From contig NZ_AP025314.1 of NCBI RefSeq assembly GCF_036492835.1, forward strand, positions 248,001 through 312,000: a DNA stretch of 64,000 nt, in the 5' to 3' direction. This stretch comes from Fulvitalea axinellae (GTDB lineage: Bacteria; Bacteroidota; Bacteroidia; Cytophagales; Cyclobacteriaceae). The notes beneath the pieces were generated by a model that was given only the letters and a program-made list of their open reading frames with translations, was not told where the DNA came from and made no database searches. The position numbers were made by a program, and so were the translations under genes. This document shows positions 58,724-64,000 of the stretch, one piece after another (positions within the stretch are counted from its first letter, which is position 1; the number at the start of each line of letters is the position of its first letter).

Positions 58724-58880
58724 CCCCAGCTCTTAACGGCCATCGCAAGTGTCCACACTTGTGATTTTTATATTTGCAAGCGTCCACGCTTGCCCGTTCA
58801 GCATTTCCAACCCGGCAGAGGCAAGCGAGGACGCTTGCGGTATGTTTAGTCACAAGCGAATACGCTTGCGCCGGCTGGGG
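58724..58880 (+). repeat. Palindromic element R7, full length less 10 bp
   Basis: CCCCAGCTC...GGCTGGGG ends form short terminal inverted repeats. All four hairpins are present; GCCAGCGTAT is missing near the left end. It lies exactly between the stop of the fragment on its left and the stop of the DUF4157 gene on its right. Confidence 0.9.
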
Positions 58881-58892
58881 GATCATTTTTTT

Positions 58893-60737
58893 TTAGGTGT
58901 ATCCCCTCGTTTCCCTCAAATATTGCGCCCCGGAAACCGACATAAATTCCATCGCATCATCTACATCCTCTTTAACCATGGAACAATACCAGCGTATGTA
59001 ATGTTGGGTCCATCCATTGCTCATAATTGTTCCAGAAACGTCATCTGGTAATTCCGGCCTGGTTTCGAGCTTCATCTTGGGTTCGGGCTTCATCTTGGGT
59101 TCGAGCTTCATCTTGGGTTCGAGCGTAATTTTAAGTATTGAACGCGCTGGAGCCGTCTTGGTGGGTTCTTCTTTTCTTATACCTGATTGTTGTGCTTTTT
59201 CACCTTCTCCATCTTTGATTGTATGTATTATCTCTACGCAAAACCCTTCCTCTCTTAATAAAGAGATTTGCGGCTCAATTCGCCCCCATTGTGATTTGGT
59301 ATATCCCGCATGTTCTACAGTTAACAATACCTGTCCAACCCCCTTTTTAAAAGCTGATTTAACAGCCTGACCTACCACTTGTCGGGTCACTTCTTCTTCA
59401 CCCACCACCAAATTCGTCATTGTCAAAGTGTCGGGCTTTACCATAGAATTTGATCTTCGTAATCGCTTTGGAGGTTCTTTCTCTCCTTTTTCTACGCTTT
59501 CTACGCTGGATCTACTATCCAAAATCATTTTCGCAATTTGTCTGACATGCAAACTGTATCTCTGCTGTGCTTTTCCCATCCATATTTCACCCAATTCACT
59601 GTTATCCTTCTCTAACAACTCATGAAATTCCGGCGCAGGAATCATCATATTCCCTTTCTTCATTTCCGATTGGGGTTTCTTTAATTCAGGATTATGCTTA
59701 AGAAAGCCCGGAAGCCCCTCCTCCCCCAACTCTAACTCTTTGAGACTTTGAATTTGACCCTGAGTCGCAAGCTCTCTAACATCTTCTCCCACACCAGGGT
59801 CCATGGCTTCATCTCTTAAGGTTTTATATCTCAAGATAAACGGTCTTTCCTCTCCCCACTTCTTGATTACTTCCGCAGCTCCTTCAAGATACTGACCTAT
59901 AGACTCAGGAATAGCACTATCATAGGTCCTTAATTCAATAACTGGAATGAATTTATCAGAGGTTCTCTTTATATAATCTTGAATATGAGGACGATATAAA
60001 TTCAAATCGTATATTCCTTCAAACTGAACCGTGGCCAGTTGAAAAGGAGCCGCTTCCTCCTTTTCCACCGCCTCAGCATTATTGAAGCCTTTATGTATAG
60101 TCAGGCGTTGGATTAGGGCAACTCCACCGCGCAAAGATCCTAGCTCCCCCCCTCCCGCATTAGGCTCTTCCGATTTCGCCTGCAAAGCCTTCTCCCCCAT
60201 AGCATCAGCTTCTCTTTCCAATCCAGCATCATCATTGATATGAACTTTGCCCTTCATTTGCATAGTAGGCTTTACCCGTCCTTGCTTTTGCTGAGCTACG
60301 TGCCATGCTTCATGAGGCAGATGTTTTTCCTGTCCCGAAGCAACGTGAATATCAGTCCCTTGCGCATAAGCATGAGCTTCCAGCTGTGCCGGCTTGTCAG
60401 AGTTGTAATGCACCTTCACGTCATCCATAGAATAGCCAGATAAATTTTCGACTCCAGACTTTAAATTATCAGGCAAGCCCGTGTTGTTTTCTTTTTCTTG
60501 CCTTTGAATGAGGGGTTGCTGTTTTGCAAGATAACTACTAGCCATCGTCTGCAATTGCGCTACTTGTTTTGCCTGGAGACTATCGTTCGCCACCTCTTGG
60601 AGTTTCCGTTGGGCAATTGCTTCAGGTCGATTGTTAACAAATTTAGAGACATACTCACTACTGTTCTGCTTTTGAGTAATGCTGTTCGCAATCGACTGGC
60701 CTTTATATTGCTGAGACCTGTCGTTATGAATATTCAT
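58893..60737 (-). CDS. DUF4157 (eCIS core) effector-type protein
   Basis: 614 residues. A disordered Gln/Asn-rich N-terminus leads to PLIQRQEKE, then the DUF4157/eCIS core domain at about 88-185: GLPDNLKSGVENLSGYSMDD, VKVHYNSDKPAQLEAHAYAQ, GTDIHVASGQEKHLPHEAWH with an HExxH-like HEAWH, QQKQGRV and LEREADAMG. This domain marks cargo of extracellular contractile injection systems. After a second ALIQR motif (about 208), residues 215-614 form an unrecognised C-terminal domain, probably the toxin, containing VLLTVEHAGYTKSQWGRIEP, a Lys/Met/Pro hexapeptide repeat and GWTQHYIRWYCSM. The start region is preceded by palindrome R8 and the stop is 12 bp from R7. Confidence 0.85.
   Translation of the reverse strand: MNIHNDRSQQYKGQSIANSITQKQNSSEYVSKFVNNRPEAIAQRKLQEVANDSLQAKQVAQLQTMASSYLAKQQPLIQRQEKENNTGLPDNLKSGVENLSGYSMDDVKVHYNSDKPAQLEAHAYAQGTDIHVASGQEKHLPHEAWHVAQQKQGRVKPTMQMKGKVHINDDAGLEREADAMGEKALQAKSEEPNAGGGELGSLRGGVALIQRLTIHKGFNNAEAVEKEEAAPFQLATVQFEGIYDLNLYRPHIQDYIKRTSDKFIPVIELRTYDSAIPESIGQYLEGAAEVIKKWGEERPFILRYKTLRDEAMDPGVGEDVRELATQGQIQSLKELELGEEGLPGFLKHNPELKKPQSEMKKGNMMIPAPEFHELLEKDNSELGEIWMGKAQQRYSLHVRQIAKMILDSRSSVESVEKGEKEPPKRLRRSNSMVKPDTLTMTNLVVGEEEVTRQVVGQAVKSAFKKGVGQVLLTVEHAGYTKSQWGRIEPQISLLREEGFCVEIIHTIKDGEGEKAQQSGIRKEEPTKTAPARSILKITLEPKMKLEPKMKPEPKMKLETRPELPDDVSGTIMSNGWTQHYIRWYCSMVKEDVDDAMEFMSVSGAQYLRETRGYT
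59064..59124. repeat. 18-bp tandem repeat inside the DUF4157 gene
   Basis: Three near-identical copies of TTCGAGCTTCATCTTGGG (59064, 59082, 59100) and part of a fourth. On the coding strand they encode LEPKMK-type hexapeptides. Being a multiple of three, copy-number change would alter length and not frame. Confidence 0.9.
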
Positions 60738-60936
60738 AATAATGTTTTAATATTTTACACAACATATAAATGAATCTCATTCCTATTACTTCCTATATAT
60801 CAAGGCGAAAGCCTCTCTTTTACTCTCTACATCCATAAAATTACAACATAAAAAAATTTCATCTATTTATAAAACCAAATATCCTAACTAATCAACTACA
60901 CAAATCAAATAAAAAATCAATATAATTAAATAAATA

Positions 60937-61140
60937 CCCAGCTCCTGCCAAGCGTATTTAACGGCCATCGCAAGTGTCCGCACTTGTGATTTTTATACTT
61001 GCAAGCGTCCACGCTTGCCCGTTCAGTATTTCCAACCCGGCAGAGGCAAGCGAGGACGCTTGCGGTATGTTTAGTCACAAGCGAATACGCTTGCGACGGC
61101 CGGGGTGTTTAACGGCCAACACAAGCTAAGGCGCTTGCCT
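60937..61140 (+). repeat. Palindromic element R8, full length, plus extra left-arm fragment
   Basis: 60937-61105 is a full four-hairpin copy (CCCAGCTCCTGCCAAGCG ... GACGGCCGGGG) with central spacer CCCGTTCAGTATTTCCAACC. 61106-61140 repeats part of the left arm (GTTTAACGGCCAACACAAGC) and a broken hairpin, a remnant of a ninth copy. It lies 199 bp upstream of the DUF4157 start. Confidence 0.85.
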
Positions 61141-61389
61141 AGATTATCGTGTTAAAATATGTTTCGGGTAGAATATAGTTTTTCTTACTCATCGTTTTTT
61201 TGTGGTGATTGGCCGTTTTCTGCTTATTTCTGTTTTTTTGGTTCCTGTTGGTTTTCGAAAGCTTCCTGTGGTGAGTTAAACCTTACTTTCTTCCGAATTC
61301 TTTTTTCTTCCCCTATGTTTTTCCGGACTGGGTTTTGCGATGGTGTAGTCGTAATGCTTTTGATAGTTTTTTCATAAAAAGAAACGAAT

Positions 61390-61917
61390 ATGACTACATT
61401 CATTTTGGAGCCTTCAAGGCTCGTGCGTCCTGATGTTTACCCTAAGCTCGCTCAGAATTTGGTGGACTGTCAGATTTATTTGTCCGGTGAGCAGAAGTAT
61501 ATCCGGGAGCTTGGGTACAAGGCTTTTGAAAAGGAAGCGGAAGAGGAAAAGGCGGAAGGTAAGCGCCAGCGTTTTGTGGAAGACAAGAAGAAGTTGGAGA
61601 GTGAGATTCAGACTACGGAGCTAAGAATATCGGTGGAGCTCGACCCTAAGCAAAAGGAGCGTTTGGAAACGCATTTGGAGGGTTTGAAGATAAAGCTCCG
61701 CCAGATGGGATATAAGGAAGAGGACGATGCCGGGCAGTCTTTGATGGAGCTTACGCATACTAACGCCGAGGGCGAGCTGTTTGAGCTGTATGTGAAGGCT
61801 TACCGCCAGTCGGTGCTGGATTATATCAACGATTATGTGGTGCCGGGCACTATAGGCGAGGGTACGGTGGAGTTTGAGGGTGTGGAGTATGTGGCCGAGT
61901 TGGCGGCTCAGGATTAG
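61390..61917 (+). CDS. Hypothetical coiled-coil protein
   Basis: 175 residues, cytoplasmic, acidic. It starts MTTFILEPSRLVRPDVYPKL; residues about 45-115 are a strongly charged heptad-rich helix (FEKEAEEEKAEGKRQRFVED, then LESEIQTTELRISVEL), followed by a small alpha/beta end with YVVPGTIGEGTVEFEGVEYV. No family recognised. Codon use matches the chromosomal background. A terminator follows 36 bp after the stop. Its place between the eCIS-type effector and the protease gives no clear hint. Confidence 0.6.
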   Translation: MTTFILEPSRLVRPDVYPKLAQNLVDCQIYLSGEQKYIRELGYKAFEKEAEEEKAEGKRQRFVEDKKKLESEIQTTELRISVELDPKQKERLETHLEGLKIKLRQMGYKEEDDAGQSLMELTHTNAEGELFELYVKAYRQSVLDYINDYVVPGTIGEGTVEFEGVEYVAELAAQD

Positions 61918-61952
61918 TGACAGTGTTTTAGGTTTGAGTAATATGTTCCAGA

Positions 61953-61974
61953 GTCCGCTTCGGCGGGCTTTTTT
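61953..61974 (+). terminator. Terminator
   Basis: GTCCGC-TTCG-GCGGGC stable tetraloop hairpin followed by TTTTTTG. Confidence 0.85.
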
Positions 61975-62141
61975 GTTTTAGGAGCGGAAGGCATTGGCGG
62001 TAGCCAAATAGCCGATAAAACCTGAAAAAAGCCAAGGGTATAACTATGCGATCCGAACAACTAGGGGTTACGTTAATATATAAAACACATATCGCATCAA
62101 TCCTATATTTTTTAAAGCTTTAACTTTTAAACCATTTGAGC

Positions 62142-63005
62142 ATGAATGAGAAAACTTACGCAAAAGGGTATCTGTCAGTAGGTCAGGCTTGGGGAATTCT
62201 TGGCCTTGGAATGCTTTTCACCTTCGTTATCTTCCTCCCGACCGTGGTGTTTACAGCGAATTCTTTGGGGGACGAATTGGCTTCTTTCTTAGGCTATACC
62301 GTCACGTTCGGGGCCACTTTTTGGGTAGCGCATATTTTTTACAAAAAGGAAGTCGGGCATGTGCGTTATGACCTCTCGCTTTCTTCCGTGAAGGTAATGG
62401 CCTTGGCGATGTTGGTGATATGTTGTTTGCAAATAGGGGTGACTATTCCTATCGCGAGTTTGATTCCCATGCCGGAAATATTCAAGCAGGCATTTTCCCA
62501 GATGGCGCAGAATAAGGGACTGTTTGGCTTTTTGACTGTAGTTATCGTGGCTCCCGTTTTGGAGGAGTTTATTTTTAGGGGTGTTATTCTTAAAGGCCTC
62601 TTAAAGAAATACTCGCCTCACAAATCAATTCTGTTGTCCTCTTTTCTTTTTGGCATAATGCATTTCAACCCTTGGCAATTCGTTACGGCTATGGTAATCG
62701 GGGTGTTTTCGGGTTGGGTTTTCTACAAAACCAAAAAGCTGTCACTGTCTATCCTTATCCATGTCGTGAATAACGCGCTGGCCTTTGTGCCCTTATATTT
62801 TATGCAACAGGACTCTGCGTCCCAAATGGACCTGTCTTGGATGCAGGGGATCGAGCAGGGTTATGGAAGTCTTCTCAACTTCGGGCTTGTTGTGGCGGGA
62901 GCGGTCATGACCTCCGTTTTCGGGATTATGATATTGAATAAAGAGTGGAGTAAGCCTAAAGCCGTCGAAGGGAATGTTGTGGAGGAGTTGGCGGTTGAGG
63001 ATTAG
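62142..63005 (+). CDS. CPBP family intramembrane metalloprotease
   Basis: 287 residues from ATG 62142 (a TTG lies two codons before). Around eight membrane helices. Motifs of the CPBP/Rce1 family: motif 1 APVLEEFIFRGVIL (E-E-x-x-x-R), motif 2 SSFLFGIMHFNPWQF (F...H), and motif 3 LSILIHVVNNALAF (H-x-x-N). It is a glutamate-type membrane protease that may cleave prenylated or other membrane peptides; bacterial members also appear with bacteriocin self-immunity. Single gene with its own terminator. Confidence 0.9.
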   Translation: MNEKTYAKGYLSVGQAWGILGLGMLFTFVIFLPTVVFTANSLGDELASFLGYTVTFGATFWVAHIFYKKEVGHVRYDLSLSSVKVMALAMLVICCLQIGVTIPIASLIPMPEIFKQAFSQMAQNKGLFGFLTVVIVAPVLEEFIFRGVILKGLLKKYSPHKSILLSSFLFGIMHFNPWQFVTAMVIGVFSGWVFYKTKKLSLSILIHVVNNALAFVPLYFMQQDSASQMDLSWMQGIEQGYGSLLNFGLVVAGAVMTSVFGIMILNKEWSKPKAVEGNVVEELAVED

Positions 63006-63037
63006 TGGTTGTTGACGCTAGGGATGATATGTTTAAG

Positions 63038-63060
63038 GCTCGCTTCGGCGGGCTTTTTTT
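63038..63060 (+). terminator. Terminator after the CPBP protease gene
   Basis: GCTCGC-TTCG-GCGGGC hairpin followed by TTTTTTT; nearly the same sequence as the terminator at 61953. Confidence 0.85.
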
Positions 63061-63076
63061 GTGCCTATGAAAGCTA

Positions 63077-63126
63077 GTTGTTCTCCGGCGGTCAAAACAC
63101 CAGGCTTCTGATTGCCGGAGAACAAC
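63077..63126. terminator. Convergent hairpin
   Basis: GTTGTTCTCCGGC / GCCGGAGAACAAC perfect 13-bp stem with a 24-base loop, just beyond the stop of the complement-strand lipoprotein. Confidence 0.65.
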
Positions 63127-63134
63127 AAACGCTC

Positions 63135-63998
63135 TTATTCCCAAGGAAGGTACTTATGTCTTATGATTTGCTCCAGATCATTGCGTTGAGTGTTGTACCA
63201 GCGCTGTTCTGAAGTGAATTCCTTGTCGTTGTAGCTCATGGTGTAGTGGACCGAATTTTTTGGCGACTTCGGGTAGCGGAATTCCGCGCGTATTATTCTC
63301 TGGTTTTGGTCGTATTCGCATCGCTTCTCCAAGACCTTTTCTCCGTTTTCATTGAAATGGTCCTCTTGGGTCTGTTTTGTCGTGTTCGGCAGGTATTTGT
63401 ATTCGACTTTCCGTAGTACTTTGTCGTCCGTTTTCCTGTAATTGGTGTCGGTGGAGGTCCAAGTGGCGTCGTTATATACGATGTGGCTGTAGTGGTTTTC
63501 GTCGGTGGATGATTGGGGGAGTGTTTCGCTCCTTTGTGTTTCCCGGTGTTTGGCGTCATAGCCGTAGTTCATAATCGAGAATTCCCTGCCCTTTTCGTCG
63601 TACACGGTGGTTTTCGTGTTTTTTCCCAGCGAGTTGAATTTTCCTTCCGCATAGGGCTTACCGAGAGGCATGTCCGTCGTGATTTCTTTTATTGCGAATG
63701 TATTTGACTGGTCGTTGTAGGTGGTTTCTTTTCTAAATATAAGGCGTCCGTCACCATCCGTTCTCTCGCTTACGATCTCCCGTTTTTTGGTGTCACGTTT
63801 TATTTCAAGCTCGCCCGTTTTATGATTTTTACTGTCGAACCAAGTGGTTCTTGTTACCGTCAGCTGGATGTTGGGATTATCTGGGGTGCCGGGTTTTTCG
63901 GGCGTTTCGGGCGGAAGGGATTCGGATGATGATGAGCAGTTGAAGAGAATAAGTCCGGCGCAAAAGATCGCAAGTGATTTTATAGAATGTAATCGCAT
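63135..63998 (-). CDS. Hypothetical lipoprotein with repeat-rich beta domain
   Basis: 287 residues. Signal peptide and lipobox MRLHSIKSLAIFCAGLILFNC, then a Ser/Pro linker (PPETPEKPGTPDNPN). The body is made of YD-like beta hairpins: TTVYDEKGREFSIMNYGYDA, EDHFNENGEKVLEKRCEYDQ, similar in style to the lipoprotein at 44162-45505. It starts 2 bases from the window end; the ATG at 63998 gives a complete signal peptide, so it is probably whole. Function unknown. Confidence 0.65.
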   Translation of the reverse strand: MRLHSIKSLAIFCAGLILFNCSSSSESLPPETPEKPGTPDNPNIQLTVTRTTWFDSKNHKTGELEIKRDTKKREIVSERTDGDGRLIFRKETTYNDQSNTFAIKEITTDMPLGKPYAEGKFNSLGKNTKTTVYDEKGREFSIMNYGYDAKHRETQRSETLPQSSTDENHYSHIVYNDATWTSTDTNYRKTDDKVLRKVEYKYLPNTTKQTQEDHFNENGEKVLEKRCEYDQNQRIIRAEFRYPKSPKNSVHYTMSYNDKEFTSEQRWYNTQRNDLEQIIRHKYLPWE

Positions 63999-64000
63999 CT

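Noticed and set aside
58641..58886. Complement-strand frame through the palindrome giving a conserved TKHTASVLAC protein in several copies
   Set aside because: The shared peptide is only the translation of the palindrome. Each copy continues into unrelated sequence and has no gene-like features.
58341..61105. CRISPR-like array of repeated palindromes
   Set aside because: Repeats are about 168 bp, spacers are whole genes or fragments, and no cas genes are present.
61159..61377. 72-residue Phe-rich frame before the coiled-coil gene
   Set aside because: Phe/Ser/Cys richness reflects a T-rich leader; no start context or domain.

Overview
The window looks like chromosomal DNA of a marine-type Bacteroidota, probably Cytophagales-like. 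This is inferred from gene content and not from a database match. Supporting signs are a DUF4835-recN gene pair at the left edge, two secreted proteins ending in type IX secretion (T9SS) sorting domains, a TonB-dependent receptor with a carboxypeptidase-D-like N-terminal domain, many SPII lipoproteins, and a textbook TTTG-N17-TAnnTTTG promoter. No rRNA, tRNA, CRISPR array or replication origin was seen.

Layout. 1-2 kb: end of a DUF4835 gene and recN. 2.1-9.9 kb: a variable region holding copy 1 of an 847-bp element that encodes an IS30-type helix-turn-helix protein, a membrane protein, three small AT-rich genes (one a SUKH-3 immunity-type gene) alternating with pieces of a palindromic repeat, a WG-repeat secreted protein and an Rpn-type nuclease. 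10-17.7 kb: lipoproteins, a sphingomyelinase-like lipoprotein, gene relics, a frameshifted cyclodipeptide synthase gene and a DUF695 gene. 17.8-31 kb: a HopA1-like effector candidate, cupin, PKD lipoprotein, kptA, a winged-helix/transmembrane regulator divergent from a sulfatase, an M91-type metalloprotease effector candidate, an ECF sigma factor with a membrane partner, and a YoaP-type acetyltransferase. 31.8-48 kb: two large T9SS surface proteins, a GH2 relic, a Crp/Fnr regulator with a cysteine hydrolase, a second HopA1-like protein, and an SGNH hydrolase/EEP phosphatase pair. 48.6-56.4 kb: an alpha/beta hydrolase, a TonB receptor preceded by a 10-residue leader peptide containing seven cysteines, an RDD membrane protein flanked by direct repeats, and copy 2 of the HTH element. 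56.6-64 kb: an AT-rich lipoprotein, full copies of the palindromic repeat bracketing a gene fragment and a DUF4157 (eCIS core) protein, a coiled-coil protein, a CPBP protease and a lipoprotein.

Three themes stand out. (1) A dispersed fold-back element of about 168 bp, made of four small hairpins that together form one long imperfect palindrome. It occurs as full, deleted and half copies, nearly always just downstream of a gene, and brackets immunity-like and effector-like genes. (2) Four scattered candidate cargo proteins of an extracellular contractile injection system (DUF4157, M91 protease, two HopA1-like) that share a short disordered N-terminus with an [IV]Q[AR] motif; no injection machine genes are present here. 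(3) A probable cysteine-sensing attenuator made of a poly-Cys leader peptide ahead of a TonB receptor, which suggests an organosulfur uptake role. The region also shows active decay: an 11-bp duplication breaking the cyclodipeptide synthase, a GH2 3' relic, two other gene relics, and a truncated third copy of the HTH element fused to a deleted palindrome.
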